Positions 17,483-24,918 of a stretch of DNA of 64,000 nucleotides are shown piece after piece (positions within the stretch are counted from its first letter, which is position 1; each line of letters starts with the position of its first letter). Below the pieces are notes generated by a model. That model made no database searches and had not been told where the DNA came from. It saw only the letters and a list, made by a program, of their open reading frames with translations. The stretch lies in assembly GCF_000974485.1 (NCBI RefSeq), contig NZ_BBOM01000004.1, forward strand, positions 806,001-870,000, given 5' to 3'. Made by a program: the position numbers and the translations under genes. Origin of the DNA: Streptomyces sp. NBRC 109706. GTDB lineage: Bacteria; Actinomycetota; Actinomycetes; Streptomycetales; Streptomycetaceae.

Positions 17483-17484
17483 TC
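17410..17484. repeat. 15-bp tandem repeat, five copies, overlapping a stop codon
   Basis: Five consecutive 15-bp units of the form GGCTCTCGTTCGCCC run from 17410 to 17484 with 2-4 mismatches between units. The array touches the TGA of the SDR gene (17483-17485). The unit length is a multiple of three, so expansion would not shift a frame. Confidence 0.75.
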
Positions 17485-18142
17485 AGGCCGCGTCGCCGCC
17501 GTGTAGAACCTCCTGCTGCCACTCCTCGCGGGGCTGGAGGTGGAGGTTCCAGTAGTGCTCGGAGATCAGATCGGGATCGTGGTCCGTCCCCTTGATCACC
17601 CTCCGGGGGACCGTCACCGAGGCGACATGCACCCCCGAAGGCCCGTACTCGGCGTCCAGCAGGGCGACCAGGTTCCGCACGCCGAACTTGCCCAGGCCCA
17701 GGCTGATCAGCGCGGGGTTGGGCTTGGGCATCCCACCGGTGACGATGATCGAGCCCCGACCGCGCTCCACCATGCCGGGCGCGACATGCGTGGCCGCGCT
17801 CAGCGCACCCACCACGTTCACCGCCCAGGCGTCCAACTGGCCTTTGGCGTTGAGCTCGCCCGGCCGGTCGGGGCGGATCAGGGCCGCGTTGTAGACCAGG
17901 ACGTCGATCGGGCCCAGCCGCTCGGCCACGGTGTCCAGAGCGGCGTGCAGCCCCTCCTCGTCCGTGCTGTCCGCGCGCAGCGCCAACACCTTGCGGCCGC
18001 GCCCCTCAAGCTCCTCCCGCACGGACGCCAGGGTCTCCTCGCTCCGGGCGAGCACCGCGACCGCGAACCCCTCCCTCGCGAACCGGTCCGCGACCGACTT
18101 GCCGATCCCCGGACCCGCGCCAACCACCACTGCTGTGGGCAC
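17483..18142 (-). CDS. SDR-family protein lacking the catalytic tyrosine
   Basis: A 219-residue short-chain dehydrogenase/reductase-fold protein. The cofactor motif GAGPGIG lies at residues 8-14, and the NAG position reads VYNAAL near residue 85. Where the YxxxK catalytic motif should be, the sequence is SLGLGKFG, so Lys is kept but Tyr is replaced by Leu. It may be non-catalytic or use altered chemistry. The GTG at 18142 is chosen by homology to the SDR N-terminus (VPTAVVVGAG) and a nearby AAGGGG; an earlier start would add non-homologous residues. Confidence 0.75.
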   Translation of the reverse strand: MPTAVVVGAGPGIGKSVADRFAREGFAVAVLARSEETLASVREELEGRGRKVLALRADSTDEEGLHAALDTVAERLGPIDVLVYNAALIRPDRPGELNAKGQLDAWAVNVVGALSAATHVAPGMVERGRGSIIVTGGMPKPNPALISLGLGKFGVRNLVALLDAEYGPSGVHVASVTVPRRVIKGTDHDPDLISEHYWNLHLQPREEWQQEVLHGGDAA

Positions 18143-18466
18143 CGCACCTACCCCTTCGTCACATGGCCGGCACACGCCCTGGAACACGCGCCGCGCCTGG
18201 AGGCTCAACGACGCGGCGCCCCCCGAGGGCACGGCCCTCGTCGCCCCAACTCCCCACCGACACAAGGGAGGTGAGGATCCAACGGAAGCGAGGGCCATCG
18301 CCGTTGTACGTCGTAGATCGTACCTCCGGGGCGCCCGGGGCAGAAGTGCGGAAAGTGCGTCAGGAGGTTGGATTGACGCCCGCCGCGAGGCCTTCGGCGT
18401 CGTACTCGGGGCACACGGCGCGGATTTCGCAGCCGATGCGGGCGATGCGCTCGGCGTTGAGGCGGT
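18143..18466. other. gene-free region upstream of the SDR gene
   Basis: No supported gene. It contains the SDR promoter region and an imperfect GTACG...CGTAC inverted repeat near 18306-18322; nothing else stands out. Confidence 0.5.
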
Positions 18467-18832
18467 TCAGCGGTCGGTGGGCAGGATGCGGAACGACTCG
18501 AACCCCGGGGTCAGGGGCGTGATCGCTCGGAAGTCCCGCCGGTCGAGGGTGAGGACGCGGTCCGTGCGGTAGCGGTGCGCGAGCACCACGCCCACCGCGT
18601 CCGCCAGGTCGAGCCGCAGTCCTTCGTGCTTGAGACGCACCTCATGCGCGGTGACCAGGTCGGACGGCTGCAGTTAGGCTGGCCTGTACCGTCCGCCATC
18701 CTGGTGTTGAGTACCTTCAGGAGAGCACCAGGGTCTCGTGACTGACGATGTCCAACGCGCCCCGGTGCTCGGGCTGACCCGCGTCGAAGGCGGTGTGGAG
18801 GGCCGAGGTGTCGGCGACGATGATCAACGATG
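18467..18832 (-). pseudogene. PIN-domain toxin, truncated and frameshifted
   Basis: The N-terminus of a PIN ribonuclease toxin is clear (IIVADTSALHTAFDAGQPEHRGAL in segments, with the first catalytic Asp). It reaches a stop at 18717. Its C-terminus (LRLDLADAVGVVLAHRY, then VLTLDRRDFRAI and a final FRILPTDR) continues in another frame down to 18467. The middle section that normally holds the second acidic cluster is missing. A deletion plus frame change has therefore inactivated it. It directly follows the antitoxin remnant, as in VapBC operons. Confidence 0.75.
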
Positions 18833-19065
18833 CGCCGCCCGTTCCTTGATGTGCTGGTGGATCTCGTCGTCCATGGCCTTGGGGCTCGGCGGCTTCCACT
18901 GTTGAAGACCGGCAACTCGCCGTGTTCGCGAGGCGTCGTGGAGCTTTCCACGAGCATGGCGATGCCGCGCCTGATGAGTTCGGCCTTGCTGGTGCCGGAA
19001 GCCACCGCTTCGGCGTCCAACCGCACCTCAAGGTCCTCGGGCAGGTACACGGTCGTCTTGATCAT
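18833..19065 (-). pseudogene. ribbon-helix-helix antitoxin with C-terminal frameshift
   Basis: Starting MIKTTVYLPEDLEVRLDAEA, this is a CopG/RHH-type antitoxin with the usual DNA-binding strand and helices in its first about 45 residues. After ELPVFNSG the expected continuation (AMDDEIHQHIKERAAHR and stop) lies in a different frame, so a 1-nt indel near 18895-18905 disrupts the toxin-neutralising tail. The stop in the corrected frame abuts the toxin start, as in an intact operon. DNA binding may survive. It could also be a sequencing error. Confidence 0.7.
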
Positions 19066-19081
19066 GCCGTATGGGGTGCCA

Positions 19082-19128
19082 CCCGTCCGTCGGCCCCGCC
19101 CCACCTCGGGGCGGGGCCGACGGACGGG
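19082..19128. terminator. strong terminator hairpin
   Basis: Perfect 21-bp GC-rich arms (19082-19102 and 19108-19128) with a 5-nt loop. It lies 30 bp past the stop of the minus-strand secreted-protein gene. Confidence 0.85.
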
Positions 19129-19158
19129 GCGGTGAACTCCCGTGCCGGGTGCGGGTGG

Positions 19159-19623
19159 TCAGCCGTCCACGCTGGTGCGCTGTGCCGCCCCGCACTTCAC
19201 CGGGGAGCCGTTCGAGCCGTTGACCAGGCACACCTCGATGTCGACGTAATCGCCGGGGTAGACGTTGCCATAAGGCTTGTACGGGTCCCAGACGACGGCG
19301 CTGCCGGCCAGGCCGTTGCCGTTGTACTTGGTGCCGAGGTAGTAGCCGTTGAGCCACGCGTAGGCGCGGACGCCGTACCCGTCGGCGCAGTAGTCGTGGA
19401 TGACGAGATAGTCGTCGTTGTCCCCGCCGCCCGGGGCGCCCGGGCCGTAGTCGACGAACTCCAGCATTCCGCAGCCGCCGCCCGTCGTCCAGGCGGAGAA
19501 GCTGTCGTTGGTCGCCGCGTACGCCGGCGATCCGGCGAGCACCGCCGTGGCGGCCAGCGCCGTCGCCACCAGGGCCCCCCTGGCGCCCTTCCGGCCGCGA
19601 AGGCCGGTCTTCCCCTGAGACAT
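19159..19623 (-). CDS. small secreted protein
   Basis: A 154-residue protein with a Sec signal peptide: a basic start (KTGLRGRKGARG), a hydrophobic core LVATALAATAVLAG, and a likely cleavage after SPAYA at about residue 36. The mature part is acidic, rich in Gly, Tyr and Asp, and has four cysteines that could form two disulfides. No catalytic motif or known domain was recognised. It is a monocistron bounded by a strong terminator. Similar small exported proteins of unknown role are common in Streptomyces. Confidence 0.75.
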   Translation of the reverse strand: MSQGKTGLRGRKGARGALVATALAATAVLAGSPAYAATNDSFSAWTTGGGCGMLEFVDYGPGAPGGGDNDDYLVIHDYCADGYGVRAYAWLNGYYLGTKYNGNGLAGSAVVWDPYKPYGNVYPGDYVDIEVCLVNGSNGSPVKCGAAQRTSVDG

Positions 19624-19744
19624 GTGTTCCTCCCCTGTTACCGGACGGCCACCGCCCGGCGGAGAGAAGCCAACCAGCGCGACGGCCGCCGCGCTTCGGC
19701 CCGGCGTGCCAGCCGTTGGGCCTTCCGTGCCGGCCGCGCGCCGC

Positions 19745-20721
19745 TCAGCCTTCGGCCGAGCCGCACCGCACCCTGGCGCCGGCCCGGTACTCGCTGGGAG
19801 TGACCCCCAGCCGCCTCTTGAAGGTGCGGGTGAACTCGGCGTGGCCGGGGAAGCCCCAGCGGGCGGCGATCGCCCCGACGGGGAGGTGGGCGAGCCCCGG
19901 GTCTGCCAGGTCGCGGCAGCAGCGTTCCAGCCGCAGCCGCCTGATCAGCCCGGCGACCGTGGTGCCGTGCCGCTCGTGGACTCGGTACAGCTGGCGCCGG
20001 GAGACACACAGCGCCGCCGCGACCGCGTCGGGCGTCAACACCGGGCAGCACAGGTGCTGTTGGATGAACGCGGTGCTGCGCAGGTACAGCGCCCGGTCGC
20101 TGCCGGCCCCTCCGTCGCCCCGACCGAGGTGCATCAGGAAGGTGGTCGTCAGGTCGAGCGCCGTGCCGGCGAGCCTGGCGGCCTCCGCCGGGGTGCACCG
20201 GTCGTGTTCGGCGGCCAGGCCGGCCAGGAGTCGGCGAGTAACCGCCCCACGCCCCGCGCGGTCGGCAACCGCACCGCGAGCAGCGGCGTCAACTCCGGTG
20301 GCCGCAGCGGGAGAAGCCGCCGTGGGACGTGCAGGACCACGCTCCGGCTCGGCCCGTCGTCCGACGTGACCGTGGCCTCGAACGGCAGCGACGTGTCGTG
20401 GACGACCAGGTCGCCCCGGCCGAGGACGGCGGTGCGCCCGCTCTGCTCGATGCTTTGCTGTCCCGAGGCGATCAGGCTGACGTGGCACGCGTCGGGGTCG
20501 CTCCGGCGGATCATCTTCGCCGTCCGCGAGGAGCGTAGCTCGGTGTAGGAGGCGACGGAGAGCCCGACCTCTCCCAACTGCCCGTAGTGCAGGCCGCCTT
20601 CGAACATCCGCGCGTCCGGGAACCGCTGCCTGGTGAGGACGAGGGACCTGGACGTCACCTCCTCCCACGCGTCCGCCCTCTGCCGTCCCGGCACGAGTCT
20701 GCTGTCGAAAACTGTCTCCAT
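19745..20721 (-). pseudogene. AraC-family regulator with a frameshift
   Basis: The N-terminal AraC-binding-like domain (from METVFDSRLVPG at 20721) is open to about 20230. Past GVGRLLADS it loses family character. The C-terminal part with two HTH motifs (VAAALCVSRRQLYRV, then VGAIAARWGFPGHAEFTRTFKRR) is in another frame and ends at 19745. A 1-nt loss around 20225-20232 explains it. Two truncated products or a sequencing error are the alternatives. The halves fit together at the expected length of about 325 residues, so the decay, if real, is recent. Confidence 0.8.
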
Positions 20722-20894
20722 TCCGACGCCCCCTGGCAGCCGTCGACCGGCGGTCGCCCCCCGGCGCCGCCCCCGCGTGGGGGATTATGCCCACATGGCC
20801 GTCAAAGACGACTCCAGCCGCATCACCGTCCGACGGCCCGTCATCGAGACCCCGGAGGCCGACTCAGGGGGCCGATCCGGGAGGAGAGAGAAGG

Positions 20895-20968
20895 TGGGGC
20901 AGGTGGGACTCGAACCCACGGCCGACGGATTATGAGTCCGTTGCTCTAACCGGCTGAGCTACTGCCCC
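20895..20968 (-). tRNA. tRNA with CAT anticodon (Met or Ile2)
   Basis: A 74-nt cloverleaf with acceptor stem GGGGCAG/CTGCCCC, D-arm GCTC...GAGC, anticodon stem ACGGA/TCCGT around loop CTCATAA, and T-loop GGTTCGAGTCC. The G-C first pair rules out the initiator tRNA. Elongator Met is most likely, but a lysidine-modified Ile2 shares this anticodon. CCA is not encoded. Confidence 0.93.
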
Positions 20969-21125
20969 TTCTCGGCGTGCCGCGCACATCTGTGCGCGCC
21001 GTCTGCCGCAGCATAGCCGCTCATACGATCTGTCGCCCGGGTCGGGGCGGTCGCACGATGACAGGGACACTGGGCACGGGGTGATCGGTTCCCGAGGTTC
21101 GGGCAGTAATGCGTGAGAGACGACA

Positions 21126-21147
21126 AAGGGCCCCGGACGGGGCCCTT
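21126..21147. terminator. terminator downstream of tRNA-Asn
   Basis: A perfect 9-bp stem AAGGGCCCC/GGGGCCCTT with loop GGAC lies 10 bp past the 3' end of the minus-strand tRNA. Confidence 0.8.
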
Positions 21148-21156
21148 CGAGTGGTG

Positions 21157-21229
21157 CTCCCCCGACTGGACTCGAACCAGTAACCTGCCGGTTAACAGCC
21201 GGCTGCTCTGCCAATTGAGCTACAGGGGA
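21157..21229 (-). tRNA. tRNA-Asn (GTT)
   Basis: A 73-nt cloverleaf with acceptor TCCCCTG/CGGGGGA (one T-G pair), anticodon stem GCCGG/CCGGC around CTGTTAA giving anticodon GTT, and T-arm ACTGGTTCGAGTCCAGT. CCA is not encoded. Confidence 0.95.
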
Positions 21230-21394
21230 CTGCTCCGCTCGGAGTCCGCTCCGCTGGGGCGGGGGCGGCTCCTCGCTGCGGGCCATACATTAGCGCATGT
21301 GAGGGGGTGCTTCGAAATCGGTATCCGGCTTGCCCGGTTATCGGCGGCGTGGCGGGTCAGGAGAAGATCGAGGAACCGAGGAGAGGAGCCACCC

Positions 21395-21697
21395 ATGCGT
21401 AGGCTGGTGTTTGTCGCTGGAGTAGCGGTCGGGTACGTGCTGGGAGCCCGGGCGGGGCGGGAGCGCTACGAGCAACTGCGCGCCGCCGCCGACCGGTTGC
21501 GGTCCAATCCCGCCGTCAGGAACGGGGTGGACTCCGCCGCCCTCGCCGGCCGGCAGGCCGCCGCGCGGGCGGCCGAGGCGGTGGCCGACCGGGCCGGGGA
21601 CCGGCTGCCGGAGGGGGTCGCCGGGCGGCTGCGCGCCGTCGGCGGGAAGGGCGGCGCGACGGACGCGTCGTTGGCCGACGACTGGGGGACGCCCTGA
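21395..21697 (+). CDS. small YtxH-like membrane-associated protein
   Basis: A 100-residue protein starting MRRLVFVAGVAVGYVLGARAGRERYEQL. It has one short N-terminal hydrophobic segment with the glycine pattern GxxxGYVLGARAG seen in YtxH-type proteins, followed by an Ala/Arg-rich helical region and an acidic end. It is probably membrane-anchored. GAGAGGAG precedes the ATG. Homologues of unknown function are common in actinomycetes. The IclR gene follows after 175 bp in the same direction. Confidence 0.75.
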   Translation: MRRLVFVAGVAVGYVLGARAGRERYEQLRAAADRLRSNPAVRNGVDSAALAGRQAAARAAEAVADRAGDRLPEGVAGRLRAVGGKGGATDASLADDWGTP

Positions 21698-21777
21698 GGG
21701 GTCCTCGACGCCCCCTGGCCGGCCGGGGGCCGTCCCCGGGGGGCATTGCCGACCGTCGCGTCGATGGTTAGCGTGGC

Positions 21778-21812
21778 GTTCGGCATGTCGTCTGTCGATC
21801 GAGATGCCGAAC
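21778..21812. promoter_or_regulatory. IclR autoregulatory operator
   Basis: Perfect inverted arms GTTCGGCAT (21778-21786) and ATGCCGAAC (21804-21812) flank a 17-bp spacer that contains TCGATCGA. The half-site matches motifs at four other sugar promoters in the window. Its position ahead of the IclR start indicates autoregulation and argues that the ATG at 21804, inside the right arm, is not the start codon. Confidence 0.75.
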
Positions 21813-21872
21813 ATTCTGGGCGTTGAGCAACGTGAACCGGCTGGGCCAGCCGGTCTCGGGGAGGCATCGAGC

Positions 21873-22643
21873 ATGGGGCGACGGGTACCGGCGGTCAGCC
21901 GTGCACTGGACATACTGGAACTGTTTCTCGAAGGCGACGGCACCCTGTCGGCACCCGAGATCACGCGCCGGCTCCAACTGCCGCGCACCACGGTCCACGA
22001 GCTGGTGACCACCCTGGCGGCGCGTTCCTATCTGGTGCCGGTCGCCGAACAGCCCGGCCGGTACCGGCTGGGCGTGCGCACCTACCAGCTGGGCAGCCGC
22101 TACGCGGAGCAGCTGGATCTCGCGGCCGAGGGACAGCAGGTCGCCAGGGCCGTCGCCGAGACCTGCGGCGAGACGGTCCATGTCGCGGTGCTTGAGGACG
22201 CCGACGTGATCTATATCGCCAAGGTGGACAGCACCCACGCGGTCCGGATGGTCTCGGCCGCCGGTCGGCGGCTGCCCGCGCACTGCACGGCGGTCGGCAA
22301 GATGCTGCTGGCCTCGCTGCCGCCCGAGGAGCTGGACGCACGGCTGCCCGACGGCGAGCTGCCCGCCATGACGCCCAACTCCCTCACCTCCGTGGCCGAG
22401 TTGCGTCGGGTGCTGGCCGAGACGAGGGAGACGGGGGTGGCCACCGAACGGCAGGAATCCAACGCGGACGTCTGCTGTGTGGCGGCCCCGGTCAGGGACC
22501 GGGCCGGGCAGGTGGTGGCCGCGCTCAGCGTCTCCGTCCCGATGATCCGCTGGAGCGAGGAGCGCCGGCGCGAGCTGACCGAGCTGGCCCGGCAGGGCGC
22601 CGGACAGCTCTCCGAACGCCTGGGCCACCACCCACGGGAGTGA
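21873..22643 (+). CDS. IclR-family transcriptional regulator
   Basis: A 256-residue IclR regulator: an N-terminal winged HTH (VSRALDILELF, then LSAPEITRRLQLPRTTVHELVTTL in segments) and a C-terminal ligand-binding domain with the family signature LPAHCTAVGKMLLASLP and SVSVPMIRW. ATG 21873 is favoured by GGGGAGG nine bases upstream and by the operator overlapping the earlier ATG at 21804. It precedes a lactonase and oxidoreductase and probably controls them, the ABC importer, the GH51 gene and two distant genes through the shared palindrome. Confidence 0.9.
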   Translation: MGRRVPAVSRALDILELFLEGDGTLSAPEITRRLQLPRTTVHELVTTLAARSYLVPVAEQPGRYRLGVRTYQLGSRYAEQLDLAAEGQQVARAVAETCGETVHVAVLEDADVIYIAKVDSTHAVRMVSAAGRRLPAHCTAVGKMLLASLPPEELDARLPDGELPAMTPNSLTSVAELRRVLAETRETGVATERQESNADVCCVAAPVRDRAGQVVAALSVSVPMIRWSEERRRELTELARQGAGQLSERLGHHPRE

Positions 22644-22721
22644 CCGCGGCGCGGTCGGCGGACGGCGGACGAGACACCGACGAGGGACCGTCCACTGACG
22701 GGCGGGGACAAGGAGCACGGG

Positions 22722-23576
22722 GTGGCGGAGGGTCTGGAGATAGCGGTGCGGGAACGCGCCGAGCTGGGGGAGGGGCCCACCTGGGACCCGACGGCCGAAC
22801 GACTGGTCTGGGTCGACATCCTCTCCTCCCGGGTGCACCTGTTCGATCCGGCCACCGGCCGCCGCGCCGTGCTGCCGACCGAGCAGCATGTGGGCGCCGC
22901 CAAACCCCGGCGGGACGGCGGCCTGGTGGTCAACCTCAGGGACGGCGTCGGCCTCTACGACCCCGACGGCACCTTCCGCTGGCTGCGTCGCGAGACGGTG
23001 CCGGGCCGGCGCGGCAACGACGCGGCCGTGGCCCCCGACGGCGCGCTCTGGGCCGGCACCATGCGCTATGACGAGCGCGCCGGCGGCGGCACCCTCAGCC
23101 GGGTGGCCCCCGACGGCTCGGCCGAGACGGTGCTCCCCGAGGTGACCGTCAGCAACGGCCTGGGCTGGAGCCCGGACGGCCGGTCGCTCTACTACATCGA
23201 CACCCCGACCCGGCGGATCGACGTCTTCGCCGTGGCCGGGGACGGCGGTGTGGCCGGGCGCCGGGTGCTGGTCGACACCGCCGGTCTCGCCGGCTACCCG
23301 GACGGGATGACGGTGGACGCGGACGGCTGTCTCTGGGTGGCGTTCTGGGACGCGGGGGCGATCCGCAGGTTCACCCCCGAAGGGGCCCTGGACCGGACGG
23401 TTGAGCTGCCGGTGAGCCGGGCCACCGCCTGCGCGTTCGGCGGCGTCGACCTCACCGACCTCTATGTGAGCACCGCCAGGGTCGGCGTCGACCCCCGCGC
23501 GGAGCCGCTGGCCGGCTCGCTGCTGGTGCTGCCCGGGCTCGGCCGGGGACTGCCTCAGCCGGCGTTCGCCGGCTGA
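22722..23576 (+). CDS. SMP-30/gluconolactonase/LRE family protein
   Basis: A 284-residue six-bladed beta-propeller lactonase. The start has ELGEGPTWDP with the metal-binding Glu, and the middle has NDAAVAPDGALWAGTM, SNGLGWSPDG and GYPDGMTVDADGCLWVAFW with the catalytic Asp region. It hydrolyses sugar lactones to aldonic acids. AAGGAG precedes the GTG. It lies 78 bp downstream of iclR and links to the sugar-acid dehydratase at 46935, which would use the aldonate (inference). Confidence 0.88.
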   Translation: MAEGLEIAVRERAELGEGPTWDPTAERLVWVDILSSRVHLFDPATGRRAVLPTEQHVGAAKPRRDGGLVVNLRDGVGLYDPDGTFRWLRRETVPGRRGNDAAVAPDGALWAGTMRYDERAGGGTLSRVAPDGSAETVLPEVTVSNGLGWSPDGRSLYYIDTPTRRIDVFAVAGDGGVAGRRVLVDTAGLAGYPDGMTVDADGCLWVAFWDAGAIRRFTPEGALDRTVELPVSRATACAFGGVDLTDLYVSTARVGVDPRAEPLAGSLLVLPGLGRGLPQPAFAG

Positions 23577-23704
23577 GGCGGCGGCCCCCCGGCCCGGCCG
23601 CCGGGGCAGGAATGCGTGGGCGCCCGCCCTTGTTGCCGCTGGCGTTCGTGCGGCGTCGCACCGGCGGCCCGCCCCGCGTTGACACCCCTCATGGAGGCGT
23701 TCGT

Positions 23705-24736
23705 ATGGCCCAGGCAACCACGGTCCCCACGACTGGGCGGGCATGGCATCTGATCGCGCGGCCCGTCGGCTGGCCCACGGACGCCGACTTCGCGCTCCGC
23801 GAGGAGCCGGTCAGGCAGCCGCGCGCCGGGGAGGTGCTGGTGCGCAACCGCTATCTGTCGCTCGACCCCTATATGCGGGGGCGGATGAACGACGCCAGGT
23901 CCTATGTGCCGCCCTTCCGGCTGGACGAGGCGATGACCGGCGACGCCGTGGGCGAGGTGCTGGCCTCCGAGGCCGAGGGCCTGGCGCCCGGGGATCTGGT
24001 GTCCCACCCGTTCGGCTGGCGGGAGTTCGCCACCCTGCCGGCGCGTTACGCGTCCCCGCTGCCGGCGGTCGGCGAGGTGCCGGTCACCGCCCATCTGGGC
24101 GTGCTGGGCATGACCGGGCTGACGGCGTATGTCGGCCTGCGGGAGATCGCCAAGGTGCGCGAGGGTGACGTGGTCTTCGTCTCCGGCGCCGGCGGCGCCG
24201 TGGGCGGGGCGGCCGGGCAGCTGGCGCGGCTGATGGGCGCGAGCCGGGTGATCGGCAGCGCCGGCGGCGCCGAGAAGGTCAGGGCGCTGACCGAGGAGCT
24301 GGGCTTCGACGCCGGCATCGACTACCGGGCGGCGCCCATCGGCGAGCAGCTGCCCGAGGCCGCCCCCAAGGGCATCGACGTCTACTTCGACAACGTCGGC
24401 GGCGACCATCTGGAGGCCGCGCTCGATGTGCTCAACGTCCATGGCCGGGTGGCGGTCTGCGGATCGATCTCCGGCTACAACGCCACCAGGCCGCCGACCG
24501 GGCCGCGCAATCTGCAGCTGATCGTGGGCAAGCGGCTGCGCGTCGAGGGCTTTCTGGTGTCGGACCACTCGGAGCTGCGGTCCGCGTTCCTGGCGGAGGT
24601 CGGCCCCTGGCTGGCCGAGGGGAAGCTGGTGCACCGGGAGACCGTGACGGACGGCATCGAGCAGGCGGTGGACGCCTTCCTCGGCATGATGCGCGGCGTC
24701 AACACCGGCAAGTCACTGGTGCGCCTGGACGGTTGA
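23705..24736 (+). CDS. NADP-dependent oxidoreductase, MDR superfamily (leukotriene-B4-dehydrogenase type)
   Basis: A 343-residue zinc-independent medium-chain reductase. Visible blocks are VRNRYLSLDPYMRGRM near residue 50, GMTGLTAYVGL near 140, the nucleotide-binding VFVSGAGGAVGGAAGQLARL near 160-180, and YFDNVGGDHLEAAL near 225. These enzymes reduce alpha,beta-unsaturated ketones or quinones with NADPH. It is downstream of the lactonase with a 128-bp gap and followed by a terminator. A role in sugar use is not obvious; detoxification is equally possible. Confidence 0.87.
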   Translation: MAQATTVPTTGRAWHLIARPVGWPTDADFALREEPVRQPRAGEVLVRNRYLSLDPYMRGRMNDARSYVPPFRLDEAMTGDAVGEVLASEAEGLAPGDLVSHPFGWREFATLPARYASPLPAVGEVPVTAHLGVLGMTGLTAYVGLREIAKVREGDVVFVSGAGGAVGGAAGQLARLMGASRVIGSAGGAEKVRALTEELGFDAGIDYRAAPIGEQLPEAAPKGIDVYFDNVGGDHLEAALDVLNVHGRVAVCGSISGYNATRPPTGPRNLQLIVGKRLRVEGFLVSDHSELRSAFLAEVGPWLAEGKLVHRETVTDGIEQAVDAFLGMMRGVNTGKSLVRLDG

Positions 24737-24755
24737 GCCGCGCGCCGGGCCCCGT

Positions 24756-24795
24756 CGGGGCGGGGGTCGGACCACCGGGTCCCGCCCCCGCCCCG
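24756..24795. terminator. terminator hairpin
   Basis: Arms CGGGGCGGGGG (24756-24766) and CCCCCGCCCCG (24785-24795) enclose an 18-nt loop, 20 bp past the oxidoreductase stop. Confidence 0.7.
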
Positions 24796-24850
24796 ATCTC
24801 GTGGGCCCCGAACGGATCCGGCTGACGGGCCGTCAGTTCTGTCCCAACTG

Positions 24851-24918
24851 TTGACCGCCCTCCCTCCCGCCTTCTACCTTCCCGTTCGAATAGCCGATCG
24901 GTATTCGGTATGTCGAAC
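24851..24918 (+). promoter_or_regulatory. CUT1 operon promoter with IclR-type operator
   Basis: A -35 TTGACC (24851-24856) and a -10 TACCTT (24875-24880) are 18 bp apart. Immediately downstream are GTTCGAATA (24884-24892) and ATTCGGTATGTCGAAC (24903-24918), which match the operator family. Placement over the expected transcription start indicates repression. Confidence 0.7.

Noticed and set aside
16947..17522. Open frame across the tandem repeat on the minus strand
   Set aside because: It is composed of repeat-derived residues, has no ribosome-binding site, and overlaps the SDR gene in another frame.
20895..20968. Initiator tRNA-Met
   Set aside because: The first acceptor pair is G-C, while bacterial initiator tRNA has a mismatch there.
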